Of a DNA stretch of 42,558 bases, positions 9,232 to 18,306 are shown piece after piece. The DNA comes from an uncultured Gammaproteobacteria bacterium (lineage in GTDB: Bacteria > Pseudomonadota > Gammaproteobacteria > PS1 > Pseudothioglobaceae). The notes beneath the pieces were generated by a model. That model was not told the origin of the DNA, made no database searches, and worked only from the letters and a program-made list of their open reading frames with translations. Position 1 is the stretch's first letter. Each line of letters starts with the position of its first letter. The DNA is taken from contig CABWZI010000013.1 of the NCBI GenBank assembly GCA_902509905.1, forward strand, positions 1 through 42,558, given 5' to 3'. The translations under genes were made by a program, and so were the position numbers.

Positions 9232-9819
9232 TTAAATATTAAATGTCTGTTTAATTCCGTCTAGAACAAAGTCAACTGAGATCATTATTAAGAAAATACC
9301 CATTAATCTTTCAATCGCTGTTAAAGCTCTATTGCCAAGCTTTCTTCCAAGTGATTCTGATGAAACCAAAATGATTCCTGAAATTAGACTTGCTACAAAT
9401 ACAGCTAGCGTCCAATCTACCCATCTGTGTGGCTCTTGAGCCATTAATAGAATTACTGCAGCGATTGCAGATGGTCCGGCAAGCATTGGTATTGCAAGGG
9501 GGACAACTAGAGGCTCAGATTCTTCATCATGGCTAAACATCGGCTTGGTTCCAGGGAAAATCATTCTGATGGCAATAATGAATAGTATGATACCTCCTGC
9601 AATTCCTAATGATGACTGCGCAATTTGAAGGAGTTGAAGCAGAAACCTTCCAACAAACATAAAAAACATCAAAATTAAGAATGCAATAATCAACTCCCTT
9701 ATGATGATTATTTTTCGTCTTTCCATTGGAATATTTTTAAGAATACTCAAAAATACAGGCACATTGCCTATCGGATCCATAATAATAACAAGTAATAAAA
9801 TTGCAGCTAATACAGTCAC
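9232..9819 (-). CDS. MarC/YhgN-family integral membrane protein
   Basis: A 195-aa inner-membrane protein of the MarC (UPF0056) family, closest by length and motifs to YhgN (197 aa in E. coli). About six hydrophobic helices are visible. Family motifs are VIIMDPIGNVPVFLSIL near the N-terminus, VPLAIPMLAGPSAIA in the middle and ALTAIERLMGIFLIMISV near the end. Transport function in this family is unproven; older links of MarC to drug resistance are not supported. Monocistronic, divergent from the 6S RNA gene. Confidence 0.88.
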   Translation of the reverse strand: MTVLAAILLLVIIMDPIGNVPVFLSILKNIPMERRKIIIIRELIIAFLILMFFMFVGRFLLQLLQIAQSSLGIAGGIILFIIAIRMIFPGTKPMFSHDEESEPLVVPLAIPMLAGPSAIAAVILLMAQEPHRWVDWTLAVFVASLISGIILVSSESLGRKLGNRALTAIERLMGIFLIMISVDFVLDGIKQTFNI

Positions 9820-9944
9820 TTAGAGAAACCTTTTTGAAAATTGAAAAAGGGATTTTATAGCAATAGGTTTTTAAAATTACCTTATTTGGAAAATATCTGA
9901 ACTCTTAGCTGCTAACTTAATTTCATAGAAAAGAAGAAAATGCA

Positions 9945-9973
9945 TTGCAAACAAACTCCTAACCGGAGATAAT
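9945..9973 (+). promoter_or_regulatory. Sigma-70 promoter of 6S RNA
   Basis: A -35 TTGCAA (9945-9950) and a -10 GATAAT (9968-9973) are separated by exactly 17 bases. The predicted start, seven bases beyond the -10, is about 9980, where the 6S RNA terminal stem begins. The agreement between promoter geometry and RNA boundary supports both calls. Confidence 0.65.
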
Positions 9974-9979
9974 TTATTT

Positions 9980-10151
9980 ATCTGTTGTGTTCGTGGTTGA
10001 TTTATTTCCCTGAGCCGATTAAGTATAGAAAAGGAGATGAGATTGGGTGCTTTTGTGTAAGCCCGCCTTGAAGCGGGAAACCTACGGTAAACATCGAACT
10101 TCCGCCTTGAACCAGAATGGTTCAGGACCATGTCAACGCGGCACAACGGAC
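9980..10151 (+). ncRNA. ssrS: 6S RNA
   Basis: Regulatory RNA that binds the sigma-70 RNA polymerase holoenzyme by mimicking an open promoter. The sequence keeps stretches identical to E. coli 6S: CCCTGAGCCGAT on the 5' side (10008-10019) and CCTTGAACC with GGTTCA on the 3' side (about 10105-10123). The ends close as a terminal stem, GTTGTG (9983-9988) with CACAAC (10142-10147). Length is about 172 nt against 184 in E. coli. It lies just upstream of the 5-formyl-THF cyclo-ligase gene, the conserved ssrS-ygfA arrangement. The 92-codon open frame on the opposite strand here is not a gene. Confidence 0.9.
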
Positions 10152-10230
10152 CCATTATTCGTCAAAGAATTATCTATTCTTTCATTTTTTTCTACTGCTA
10201 AAATTAGACCATAAATCTTCATAATGAAAC

Positions 10231-10785
10231 ATGAAAGAACTTAGAAAAGAGCTTAGAGAAATCAGAAGATCAATTGACCAGCCTTCAAGAAAAAAGTTTG
10301 GCAGGCAGCTTCTTTACCAATGCCAAAAGCGGGCCATTTTTAGAAATGCAAAGCACATAGCAATTTTTATTCCAAATGATGGTGAAATCGAAACAGCTGA
10401 CACATTAAAATTCTTATTGAAGCAAGGGTATCTTGTCTACTTACCAATACTTGCAGGGGAAAAGCTAAAGTTTGCAAAGATGGGTAAATTATTCAAAAAA
10501 AACAGATTTGGTATTGAAGAACCGATCTTTAGCCCTCTTCTAGGAGCTCACAGAATGGACATCATTCTTATGCCACTTGTTGGTTTTGATAAACATAAAA
10601 ATCGCTTAGGTATGGGTGGTGGTTTTTACGACAAAACTCTCAGCTTCCATAATAAAATAAAAAAATTTAGAGTTCCAAAACTCTTTGGGCTGGCTTTCGA
10701 CTCTCAAGAGGTTGATCGCTTGACCTCTCAGCCTTGGGATGTTCCAGTTGACGGCATAGTTACCCCAACAAGATTTATTAAATGA
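10231..10785 (+). CDS. fau: 5-formyltetrahydrofolate cyclo-ligase
   Basis: ATP-dependent conversion of 5-formyl-THF to 5,10-methenyl-THF, clearing an inhibitory folate. The 184-aa protein has a basic N-terminus (KELRKELREIRRSI), the substrate region FIPNDGEIET and the glycine-rich ATP site RLGMGGGFYDK (residues 125-135). Length is normal. Placed 79 bases after 6S RNA as in many gammaproteobacteria, where both can share a transcript. Its stop abuts, with no base between, the stop of the convergent ubiquinone hydroxylase gene. Confidence 0.95.
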   Translation: MKELRKELREIRRSIDQPSRKKFGRQLLYQCQKRAIFRNAKHIAIFIPNDGEIETADTLKFLLKQGYLVYLPILAGEKLKFAKMGKLFKKNRFGIEEPIFSPLLGAHRMDIILMPLVGFDKHKNRLGMGGGFYDKTLSFHNKIKKFRVPKLFGLAFDSQEVDRLTSQPWDVPVDGIVTPTRFIK

Positions 10786-11955
10786 TTAATTTTTCTTAAT
10801 CTTCCCCAGTGCTTGTCTTTGAAAAAAGGATTTCAATGAAGGAGTATCATCAATCAGATTCATTCCATAACCCCTAAGCCATCTGAGTGGTTCCATATTC
10901 TCTTTGTAGACCCAATCCAGGCCTGTCATGGTTTTGGCCATTAATTCGTTATCAAGCCTTCTAGCTCTTGCGTATTTCCTAAGAACTAGGAATTCACCCA
11001 GAGTGTCTGAGTTGCTTGCTTGCAACTGTTTGCTTAGCTCCATTACATCAGAAAACCCTAAATTTACTCCTTGGCCTGCTAGAGGATGAATGTTATGGGC
11101 TGCATCGCCAATCAAAGAAAGATTCTCAAGAACGTATTGATTTGCACTCCTTGCAACCAAAGGAAAGTATTTCCTACTGCTTTGAAGTTCTAGTGAACCA
11201 AATTGATACTCTGAAGCTTCAGTAATGCATTTATTGAATGCAATATCATCTAGTTTTTCAAGTGTATTAGCTAAAGAATTTTTACAAGACCACACAATCG
11301 ATGCTTGATGATCCGATAATGGTAAAAAAGCAAGAATGCTATCCGATAAAAATCTTTGCCAAGTAGTTTTATTGAGTGGCTTTTCAGTTAAAACATTAGC
11401 AATGATAGCTGCTTGGTTATAGTTCTGCTCCTTGAACTCTATATTGGCTAAACTTCTGACTTTTGATTGGGGGCCATCTGCTCCAATCAATAATTTGCAA
11501 GACAAGGTTTGGCCATTATTTAGAACAACTTGATAGCCAACATCAGTAGCAATTAGCTCAACTAAACTGGCCTGAATCATGGCGGTAGTTGATGGTTCAG
11601 TTGCTCTATAGAGAGCAGATTGAATCACATCATTTTCAACAATGTAACCTAAGTATTCCATTCCCTCATCTTTCGCATGAAAGTTTAGCCGACCATGTGA
11701 ATTCTGATCCCACACTTTGGTTGCCTCAAAAGCATTCTTTCTCTCTAACTCATTCCATACATTGATCGATTTCAAAAAGTCTATTGAGGCTGGTGTTATG
11801 GCACTCACTCGGGTATGAAATTTTGGACTGATTGTTGGATTTAAATCATTTGGGTCAATCACAGCGATGCTGAGAGTCATCTTGTTGGCAAGCTCAGCAG
11901 CCATGGATAGTCCAACAATACCACCGCCGATTATAACAACATCAAAATTATTGAT
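10786..11955 (-). CDS. UbiH/UbiF/VisC-family ubiquinone biosynthesis FAD hydroxylase
   Basis: FAD-dependent aromatic hydroxylase for ring hydroxylation in ubiquinone synthesis. The C-terminal family motif GDAAHNIHPLAGQGVNLGFS is intact. Start choice is the oddity. The first ATG (11902-11904) would remove the dinucleotide-binding loop, because in-frame upstream codons encode NNFDVVIIGGGIVGLS. Between the in-frame upstream stop and that loop there is no ATG, GTG or TTG. The best position is ATC at 11953-11955, overlapping the pmbA stop as TAATC where TAATG is expected, with GGGGA about six bases upstream. Coordinates here assume that start (389 aa). Which ring position it hydroxylates is not determinable. 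Confidence 0.85.
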   Translation of the reverse strand: MNNFDVVIIGGGIVGLSMAAELANKMTLSIAVIDPNDLNPTISPKFHTRVSAITPASIDFLKSINVWNELERKNAFEATKVWDQNSHGRLNFHAKDEGMEYLGYIVENDVIQSALYRATEPSTTAMIQASLVELIATDVGYQVVLNNGQTLSCKLLIGADGPQSKVRSLANIEFKEQNYNQAAIIANVLTEKPLNKTTWQRFLSDSILAFLPLSDHQASIVWSCKNSLANTLEKLDDIAFNKCITEASEYQFGSLELQSSRKYFPLVARSANQYVLENLSLIGDAAHNIHPLAGQGVNLGFSDVMELSKQLQASNSDTLGEFLVLRKYARARRLDNELMAKTMTGLDWVYKENMEPLRWLRGYGMNLIDDTPSLKSFFQRQALGKIKKN

Positions 11956-13271
11956 TACCCTTCCCCAGCGATAGTCATTTCATTAATGAGTGTGGAGCCA
12001 ACTTTCAGATTACTTCTGAGGTCAATATCATTTCCAACATAGGTTATATTTTTTAACATCGTTTTCAGATTACCTGCAATCGTAACCCCTGACACAGGAT
12101 ATTGAATCTGTCCACCTTCTACCCAAAAACCACTCGCTCCTCGCGAATAGTCACCCGTTGTAGCATTGACGCCATGCCCCATCAAATCGGTCACAATAAG
12201 ACCTTTATTCATGATCTTAGTTAATTCTTCGAGCCCTCCATCAAAGTTTGATTCGACCTGGCAATTACTCACTCCACCAGCATTTGCAGTTGTTTCTAGC
12301 CCAAGCTGATTTGCTGAATATTGTCCCATCAAGTAGCTAACAACTTTTCCATTTTGAACGAAGAATTGTTTCTTTTTTAATACACCATCAAGATCAAAAG
12401 ATCTCGAACCTAGAGTTTTCAACTGAAGTGGATCTTCATAAATACTGATTGAATCTGTCACTACAGACTTACCAACCGAGTCAAGCAAGAAAGATGTTTT
12501 TTTAAATTGCCTTGATCCACTTAGTGCACCTAATAGTTGAGAAAAGAGCCCTGAAGCCTGTCTTGGAATAAAAATAACAGGGCATTTTTGTGACTTGAGA
12601 TTTCGTGAACCCAATTTCTTTTGGGCAAAACGAGATGCCTCTTTGCCAACCATAGAAGGGCTCATTAAATTATTTGAGTCCAGAGCAATTGAGTACTCAT
12701 AAGCAGTCTGCATTTCTGAGTCTCTCTTAGCAATTAAAGAGCAATGCAACGAATGCTTAGTATTTTTTATACTTGTAATCAATCCATTTGAATTTGCATA
12801 ATATGTTTCGCCTTCATGGCTTGACAACTCAGCACCATCTGAGTTATCTATTTCGTCCTGCTCTAGGGCTATTTCTTCACACTCTTTAGCAATTTCAATA
12901 CTCTCTTGAGCATCCAAACTCCAGGGATGATAGAGATCTAAATCTGGAGCATTCCAAGCCATTGTATCTTTTGGAGCTAGTCCGTTAAATGGGTCAGCTT
13001 GAGTATATTTAGCAATCATGCAAGCTGATTCAATCGCTTTTTTTAAACTATCCTTGCTAAGATCAACACTCGAAGCTTGTCCTTTATTTTTACCAAAATA
13101 AACACTGACATCAAAGCTGGTATCTAAATGATATTGTAACGTTTCAACTTTAGATAATCGAACTGCAGTAGAGACGCCAGAACTCCTACCAACTGAAAAT
13201 TCAAAATCTGTCGCTTTATTTTGCTTGATTAGGTCAATGACTAATTGAGTTGTTTGATCTAAAGGATTCAT
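11955..13271 (-). CDS. pmbA: Metalloprotease PmbA/TldE
   Basis: Subunit of the TldD-TldE protease, which matures microcin-like peptides and degrades unstructured proteins; TldE itself lacks the metal-binding HExxxH. The 438-aa protein has family landmarks: YQADPFNGL-like segment (TQADPFNGL), LMGQYSANQLGLETTANAGG, NGLIVTDLMGHGVNATTGDYSRGASGFW-type region (position about 365-395) and a C-terminus ending INEMTIAGEG. No tldD gene is in the window. Its TAA overlaps the inferred start of the ubiquinone hydroxylase, suggesting coupling. Confidence 0.93.
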   Translation of the reverse strand: MNPLDQTTQLVIDLIKQNKATDFEFSVGRSSGVSTAVRLSKVETLQYHLDTSFDVSVYFGKNKGQASSVDLSKDSLKKAIESACMIAKYTQADPFNGLAPKDTMAWNAPDLDLYHPWSLDAQESIEIAKECEEIALEQDEIDNSDGAELSSHEGETYYANSNGLITSIKNTKHSLHCSLIAKRDSEMQTAYEYSIALDSNNLMSPSMVGKEASRFAQKKLGSRNLKSQKCPVIFIPRQASGLFSQLLGALSGSRQFKKTSFLLDSVGKSVVTDSISIYEDPLQLKTLGSRSFDLDGVLKKKQFFVQNGKVVSYLMGQYSANQLGLETTANAGGVSNCQVESNFDGGLEELTKIMNKGLIVTDLMGHGVNATTGDYSRGASGFWVEGGQIQYPVSGVTIAGNLKTMLKNITYVGNDIDLRSNLKVGSTLINEMTIAGEG

Positions 13272-13322
13272 AGTGGGGATTATACTAAGTGATTACAATT
13301 AATTAAAGCATCAAAGATTGCT

Positions 13323-14177
13323 TTAGTTATCTTTGAGCTTTTCGTCGGAAGTTTGATGCTGAACCTCTAATAAATGTAGCCTTCGATTATCCGTTTTTAA
13401 AACTTTAAATTGAAACCCATGAAGGCTAATTTCACTGAGCTGTTCAGGTAAATAACTAAAACCTGAAATAACCAATCCAGCTACTGTGTCATAATCATCA
13501 CTCTTTATATTTGAGTCAAAAAAATCATTGAATTCACTCAGTGTTGTATTGGCTTGTAACAAGAATCGACCATCACCATAATCAATGATATTGTCCTCTT
13601 CTTTATCATGCTCGTCCTCAATTTCACCAACAATTTGTTCGATCACATCTTCGAGTGTCACTAGCCCTGCAATTTCACCATACTCATCTAAGACGATTGC
13701 CATATGAGATTTATTCTGTTGAAACTCCCTCAATAAAGCCCCTAATGGCTTACTCTCTGGAACCGATAAAGCGTCCCTCAAGTACTCTCTATAGTTAAAT
13801 TCATCATCTTGATTATTTGCCAAATGCGCAAGGAGGTCTTTAGCCAGAATAACCCCTAGAATAGAATCTTGCTCTTCGTTGTGTATAGGAAATCTAGAGT
13901 GGGAAGAGGCCACCATAATTTTTAGAAGATTTTTAGTACTAGCCTCAGAGCTAATCATAATCATCTTAGAACGTGGAACCATAACATCCCTTACTTTAAG
14001 ACTCTCAACCTGTAATGCGCCTTCAATTACAGATCGACTATAAGGATCAATAACAAGGTTTTCCTCAGCCTCTTCTAAGGCTTGCATAAGTTGTGCTCGT
14101 GGTTTTAAAGTTTTAGGAAAAAACTTATCAAATATCTTGAATAAAGATGGTCTACTCGGAGGTTTGTCTTCGCTCAT
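13323..14177 (-). CDS. corC: CorC/YbeX-type CBS-domain protein
   Basis: A 284-aa cytosolic protein with two CBS domains followed by a CorC_HlyC domain. It lacks the N-terminal DUF21 membrane part, as in E. coli YbeX/CorC. The CBS start VRDVMVPRSKMIMI is at about residue 60, HMAIVLDEYGEIAGLVTLEDVIEQIVGEIEDE marks the end of the second CBS, and a beta-rich C-terminal domain follows. Linked to magnesium/cobalt efflux and to ribosome and late rRNA processing in E. coli (ybeX sits by ybeY there). ybeY and ybeZ are not adjacent here. Family call firm, function moderately so. Confidence 0.9.
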   Translation of the reverse strand: MSEDKPPSRPSLFKIFDKFFPKTLKPRAQLMQALEEAEENLVIDPYSRSVIEGALQVESLKVRDVMVPRSKMIMISSEASTKNLLKIMVASSHSRFPIHNEEQDSILGVILAKDLLAHLANNQDDEFNYREYLRDALSVPESKPLGALLREFQQNKSHMAIVLDEYGEIAGLVTLEDVIEQIVGEIEDEHDKEEDNIIDYGDGRFLLQANTTLSEFNDFFDSNIKSDDYDTVAGLVISGFSYLPEQLSEISLHGFQFKVLKTDNRRLHLLEVQHQTSDEKLKDN

Positions 14178-14217
14178 ATAATTTATAAATATATTTTGAT
14201 ATGTATTTTACCCTGAT

Positions 14218-14514
14218 TTAGGCTTTTTTAATGCTTCTCATTGCCTTAACCTGGGCGGCTCTCTCTTTGCGAACCTCCTTTGGGTCAGCAATAAGAGATC
14301 GATATATCTCAACTCTATCTTTTTCTCTTAGAACAGTATCTAAAGTTGCAAACTTAGAAAAAATTCCCACCTGCTGCTTTGACAAATCAATTTCATTATA
14401 CTTTTCAAGGATGCCTGAGGCTTCAATAGCATCTTTGAGCGTTGTTCCCTCTTCAACTTCAAGGCTAATAAGACTTTGCTTTTCTGCTAGAGCATATGCT
14501 ACTTCAACTATCAT
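14218..14514 (-). CDS. RnfH-family ubiquitin-like protein
   Basis: Small beta-grasp protein of the RnfH (UPF0125) family, beginning [20 protein letters not shown] and containing [13 protein letters not shown] and [10 protein letters not shown], both typical. About 98 aa from the ATG at 14514; a GTG three codons upstream (14523) is possible but less likely. It overlaps the hisA stop by 11 bases, so translation is probably coupled. In other gammaproteobacteria this family usually sits with ratA and smpB; the hisA partnership here is different. The molecular role is unknown. Confidence 0.85.
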   Translation of the reverse strand: MIVEVAYALAEKQSLISLEVEEGTTLKDAIEASGILEKYNEIDLSKQQVGIFSKFATLDTVLREKDRVEIYRSLIADPKEVRKERAAQVKAMRSIKKA

Positions 14515-15241
14515 AAATATCACTCATTGCTTGCGCATCTCTAAAGTTAAGTTGGCCTTCATAAATTGCTCGACCAGTAATAGCTCCAATTATTCCATGA
14601 TGCGCATTTTTTAAAAGTGCAGCTATATCATCCAGATTAGTTATACCTCCAGAAGCAATGATTGGAATTGAAGTTTGATCAGCAAGAGCTGCTGTAGCAT
14701 CTACATTTACACCCTGCATCATTCCATCTCGGGCTATATCGGTATAGACAATCGAACTGACTCCATACTGCTCGTACTTTTTTGCTAGTTCAACAACACT
14801 AATGTTTGTTTGCTCTGCCCATCCATCTGTTGCCACAAAACCATTATTTGCATCAAGACCAACAATGACTTTGTCTGGAAACTCGAGGCAGAGCTCTTCG
14901 ACAAAATCTGGGTTTTTAACAGCCATAGTGCCAATAATCAAATAACTAATTCCCGCCTCAATGTATGCACTTGCAGTTTTAAGATCACGAATACCTCCTC
15001 CAATTTGGACTGGCAGTTTTGGGAATGATTTTGTGATCTCGTTAATACAGTCTGCATTGATAGGTCTGCCCTCAAATGCTCCATTAAGATCAACTAAATG
15101 AAGTCTTCTTGCGCCCTCCTCAACCCACTTTGAAGCCATCTCAGTTGGATTATTTGAAAACACCGTTGTGTCCTCCATAACTCCTTTACGTAGCCTTACG
15201 CACTGGCCATCTTTTAAATCAATTGCAGGGATAATAATCAT
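14504..15241 (-). CDS. hisA: ProFAR isomerase, histidine biosynthesis
   Basis: Amadori isomerisation of ProFAR to PRFAR, step four of histidine synthesis. The 245-aa TIM barrel has [17 protein letters not shown] with the catalytic Asp (D8), [10 protein letters not shown] phosphate-binding loop, [13 protein letters not shown] with the second catalytic Asp and [12 protein letters not shown]. These distinguish HisA from HisF. No other his genes are in the window, so the his operon is split in this genome. A TATAAT -10 lies upstream with an 8-bp inverted repeat directly after it. Confidence 0.95.
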   Translation of the reverse strand: MIIIPAIDLKDGQCVRLRKGVMEDTTVFSNNPTEMASKWVEEGARRLHLVDLNGAFEGRPINADCINEITKSFPKLPVQIGGGIRDLKTASAYIEAGISYLIIGTMAVKNPDFVEELCLEFPDKVIVGLDANNGFVATDGWAEQTNISVVELAKKYEQYGVSSIVYTDIARDGMMQGVNVDATAALADQTSIPIIASGGITNLDDIAALLKNAHHGIIGAITGRAIYEGQLNFRDAQAMSDIYDS

Positions 15242-15259
15242 AAAATTCTTCTTTAGTTT

Positions 15260-15287
15260 ATTACTTCAATTTACAGAAGTAATTATA
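15260..15287 (-). promoter_or_regulatory. Candidate hisA promoter -10 with adjacent 8-bp inverted repeat
   Basis: On the minus strand a perfect TATAAT (15287-15282) is followed by ATTACTTC and its complement GAAGTAAT (15283-15276 and 15267-15260) around an 8-base spacer. The repeat overlaps the expected transcription start of hisA-rnfH and could be an operator or a 5' stem-loop. The -35 is weak. Only the -10 and the repeat are certain. Confidence 0.35.
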
Positions 15288-15331
15288 CTCTATGCACTTT
15301 TAACTTGAATGTGTTCAGTTTCCTGATTTGT

Positions 15332-16354
15332 CTAGACTGGAAGGAGCTCCTCAAGGCTCCATCTAGGTTTGATAGATATTTCATAATTCTCGTTAGACTG
15401 TCCAGCAAGCAGTCGGTAATGCCCAGCAAGTGCAATCATAGCTCCATTATCTGTGCAGAAATTCAGTGCTGGATAGAATACACTTACATCATTTTCAGTT
15501 CCCATCTGATTTAATGATTGACGAAGAGAAAGGTTTGCGCTCACTCCTCCAGAGACTACTAAAGTTTTATAGCCAGTATGTTTGATTGCTCGATTACATT
15601 TGATTGTCAAAGTTTCAGTAGCAGCAACTTCAAATGCTTTAGCAATATTAGCTTTTTCATCAGGAAAATCAAAATAGGTATTTCTTGCAAACGTCTTTAA
15701 GCCACTGAAGCTAAAATCAAGACCTGGCCTATCTGTCATTGGCCTAGGAAAAGTAAACCTATTCTTATCTCCTTTTTTTGCAAGATTTGCTAATGCAGGT
15801 CCTCCAGGATACCCCAACCCAAGAATCTTAGCAGTCTTATCAAATCCCTCGCCAACCGCATCATCAAGTGACTCTCCAAGAATTTTATACTCACCTATCC
15901 TGGGAACATCAACAAGCAGCGTATGACCTCCTGAGACTAGGAGTGCAACAAATGGAAACTTAGGCTTTTTTGATTCAAGTAATGGAGCCAAAAGATGCCC
16001 CTCCATATGGTGAACACCAAGAGCTGGAATACCTAAACCCCAAGCTAAGCTCTGAGCTATAGAGCTTCCGACCAAGAGCGCGCCTGACAAGCCAGGCCCA
16101 GCAGTATATGCAATTCCGGTGAGTTGATTTAATTTGACATTACTCTCTTTGAGTGCATCTTTAATAAGAGGTATAGCCTTTTGAATATGATCTCTTGACG
16201 CCAGTTCAGGGACTACCCCACCATACTCTGCATGCAATTTGACTTGAGAAAATAGCTTATGAGATATCAGACCATCATCGCTACTATAAATTCCAATTCC
16301 AGTTTCATCACAAGAAGATTCAATACCTAATGTGATCAGATTTTTATTAACCAC
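15332..16354 (-). CDS. tsaD: tRNA N6-adenosine threonylcarbamoyltransferase TsaD
   Basis: Transfers threonylcarbamoyl to A37 of ANN-decoding tRNAs, with TsaB and TsaE. The 340-aa ASKHA-fold protein begins [15 protein letters not shown]. It has the metal-binding HMEGHLLAP (two His), [11 protein letters not shown] and the late [13 protein letters not shown], and its [12 protein letters not shown] segment provides the last metal Asp. Length is normal. Its start overlaps the lptB end by eight bases, indicating one transcript. The usual gammaproteobacterial neighbour rpsU is not present. Confidence 0.96.
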   Translation of the reverse strand: MVNKNLITLGIESSCDETGIGIYSSDDGLISHKLFSQVKLHAEYGGVVPELASRDHIQKAIPLIKDALKESNVKLNQLTGIAYTAGPGLSGALLVGSSIAQSLAWGLGIPALGVHHMEGHLLAPLLESKKPKFPFVALLVSGGHTLLVDVPRIGEYKILGESLDDAVGEGFDKTAKILGLGYPGGPALANLAKKGDKNRFTFPRPMTDRPGLDFSFSGLKTFARNTYFDFPDEKANIAKAFEVAATETLTIKCNRAIKHTGYKTLVVSGGVSANLSLRQSLNQMGTENDVSVFYPALNFCTDNGAMIALAGHYRLLAGQSNENYEISIKPRWSLEELLPV

Positions 16355-17078
16355 CTACCGTCTCACCTAAGTAAACTTTCTTCACTTCTTCATTAGCTAA
16401 AATTTCATCCTTGCCACCTTGAGCAATAATTTTTCCAGCACTTAATACATAAGAATGGTTGCAGGTATCTAACATTTCCCTGTAGTTATGATCTGTAATT
16501 AGAATGCCAATTCCTTTGTCTCTTAATTGATAAATAATTTCTTGAATATCGCCAACTGAAATTGGATCTATTCCTGCAAACGGCTCATCGAGCAATATGA
16601 ATTTTGGATCCATTGCCAAGGCACGAGCAATTTCTACCCTTCTTCGCTCTCCTCCAGAGAGAGTAATTCCCTTAATATGGCGGACATGCTCAACTTTGAA
16701 TTCAGATAACAGCTCTTCTAATCGACCAGGCCTATCTTTTGCAGAAACTGATTTGTTCATTTCTAGAACAGCCAAAATGTTGTCTTCAACACTTAATTTA
16801 CGAAAAATTGAGGGTTCCTGAGGAAGGTAGCCAAGACCAAGATTAGCGCGTTTATGCATCGGCATGTTGCCTATACTTTTGTTATCTAGATTGACCTCAC
16901 CTTTGCTAGATCTGACCAGCCCACAGGTAATATAGAAGCAGGTTGTCTTTCCTGCACCATTTGGACCAAGTAATCCCACAATTTCACCGCCTTTAACTGA
17001 AAACGAAACATCGTTTACAACCTCACGTCTTGCATACTTTTTATATAGATTTTTTACTTCTAGCTGATGTCCCATCAT
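16347..17078 (-). CDS. lptB: LPS export ABC transporter ATPase LptB
   Basis: Cytosolic ATPase that powers LptFG extraction of lipopolysaccharide towards the outer membrane. The 243-aa protein has Walker [16 protein letters not shown], signature [16 protein letters not shown], Walker [17 protein letters not shown] and the H-loop [10 protein letters not shown]. The FAGIDP and [17 protein letters not shown] stretches are LptB hallmarks versus generic ABC ATPases. lptA, lptC and rpoN, usual neighbours, are absent here. It implies a Gram-negative envelope with LPS. Confidence 0.95.
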   Translation of the reverse strand: MMGHQLEVKNLYKKYARREVVNDVSFSVKGGEIVGLLGPNGAGKTTCFYITCGLVRSSKGEVNLDNKSIGNMPMHKRANLGLGYLPQEPSIFRKLSVEDNILAVLEMNKSVSAKDRPGRLEELLSEFKVEHVRHIKGITLSGGERRRVEIARALAMDPKFILLDEPFAGIDPISVGDIQEIIYQLRDKGIGILITDHNYREMLDTCNHSYVLSAGKIIAQGGKDEILANEEVKKVYLGETVGG

Positions 17079-17116
17079 TCAATTTAAATGGCTTTGTATT
17101 GGAAAACTATCTTACC

Positions 17117-17872
17117 CTAAATGTACTCAATATGCATAGAGCTATAGAGCTCTTTGACGCCTTCTTCTGTTAAAACTTTGAGCGCACCTTGATTGGTTAT
17201 TCCATCAATTTTGCCTTGAAACTCTTGACCAGACTCTTTTGATTTAATCAAAACCCCTTTAAGCATATCGTAGTCTTCCCAGTGAGATAATAAGCTTGAA
17301 AGACCATTCGACTGAAAGTCGTCTGAAAAGTCTATGATATTGTTAATTATTGAGGCAGTTAAATGCTGAAAATTAGGAAGTCTATTAGCAATTCTAGATA
17401 GATCAACCCAAGGCGCATCAATTACAATTTTATTCGATAGTTTAAAGTTAACTCCAACTCCAATTAAGACATATTGCTTCCCATTGTGTAAGTTATTTTC
17501 CATCAGAATTCCAGCTAACTTTTTATCTTCATAATAAATATCATTAGGCCATTTAATTTTAAGACCAAAAAACTGGCATTGATACTCTATAGATTTTATT
17601 ATTGCCAACCCAACAACTAAACTAAGTCCATTTATATTTGTATGCTCATGAAAACTTTTTCGAATCGAAAAAATGATACTTCCATCTTTTTGTGAGGCCC
17701 ATTTTCTACCATGCTGTCCATACCCTTTGGTTTGTTCCCTAGTGACACATAACTGTGTCTTGGTTTCGTATGGAGAATTTGCAAGAAAGGCGTTGGTGCT
17801 GTCGATTGAGTCAAAAAAGTGACAATCTAAATCAAAATCTAAACGCTTCTTTAAAGAAGAATAATGATCCAC
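17117..17872 (-). CDS. birA: Biotin--[acetyl-CoA-carboxylase] ligase
   Basis: Activates biotin as biotinyl-AMP and attaches it to the AccB lysine. At 251 aa it holds only the catalytic and C-terminal domains and lacks the N-terminal winged helix of the bifunctional E. coli BirA (321 aa), so it should not repress transcription directly. Visible motifs are FFDSIDSTNAFL, the TKGYGQHGRKWAS biotinyl-AMP loop (about residues 49-61), IKWPNDIYYEDKKLAGIL and LIGVGVNF. It overlaps dgkA by 22 bases. Confidence 0.94.
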   Translation of the reverse strand: MDHYSSLKKRLDFDLDCHFFDSIDSTNAFLANSPYETKTQLCVTREQTKGYGQHGRKWASQKDGSIIFSIRKSFHEHTNINGLSLVVGLAIIKSIEYQCQFFGLKIKWPNDIYYEDKKLAGILMENNLHNGKQYVLIGVGVNFKLSNKIVIDAPWVDLSRIANRLPNFQHLTASIINNIIDFSDDFQSNGLSSLLSHWEDYDMLKGVLIKSKESGQEFQGKIDGITNQGALKVLTEEGVKELYSSMHIEYI

Positions 17873-18213
17873 GTGACTAAGAAAATGATTAAGGAAATTA
17901 GAACAGCCGCTGAGGCTGTATCTTTTGCGAAGCCTGATAGTTCATGATGCTCCATCCCAACACGATCAACTACAGCCTCGATTGCAGAATTAACCAGCTC
18001 TACAATCAAAACCAAAAAAATTGGAGTGATTAAAAGCACTTGTTCAATAGAGTTTTCCCCTAGCCAGTAGCCAAGAGGTATCAAAACGACTGCCAACCAA
18101 ACTTCAAGACGAAATGCGTACTCTGATTGATAGCAAGCCTTGAGTCCTTTCGCAGAGTAAACAGAGGCAGACCAAAGTTTTTTTATACCAGTCGGTTTTT
18201 GGTTTTCATTCAT
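17851..18213 (-). CDS. dgkA: Diacylglycerol kinase (prokaryotic DgkA type)
   Basis: Small trimeric inner-membrane kinase recycling diacylglycerol to phosphatidic acid. From the ATG at 18211-18213 it is 120 aa (E. coli 122); an upstream in-frame start would add nine residues but the ATG has TTGGAAG upstream and fits the family. Three transmembrane helices and the signature IVELVNSAIEAVVDRVG (Glu, Asn, Glu of the active site) are visible, with EYAFRLE near the N-terminal amphipathic helix. Operon head for birA. Confidence 0.95.
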   Translation of the reverse strand: MNENQKPTGIKKLWSASVYSAKGLKACYQSEYAFRLEVWLAVVLIPLGYWLGENSIEQVLLITPIFLVLIVELVNSAIEAVVDRVGMEHHELSGFAKDTASAAVLISLIIFLVTWIIILL

Positions 18214-18306
18214 ATGAATAGCTTCCAAGAGACTCGTCAAGTGAGTCGAAATAGTTTGTTAAAATGTAAACCTTAATTTTACAACAAATAAAATCAATGG
18301 TTGATT

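Noticed and set aside
9877-10155. 92-codon minus-strand ORF
   Set aside because: It covers the 6S RNA gene and its promoter; the product has no recognisable family and the conserved RNA blocks explain the sequence.
14231-14614. 127-codon plus-strand ORF
   Set aside because: Shadow of rnfH and hisA, which have clear family motifs on the other strand.
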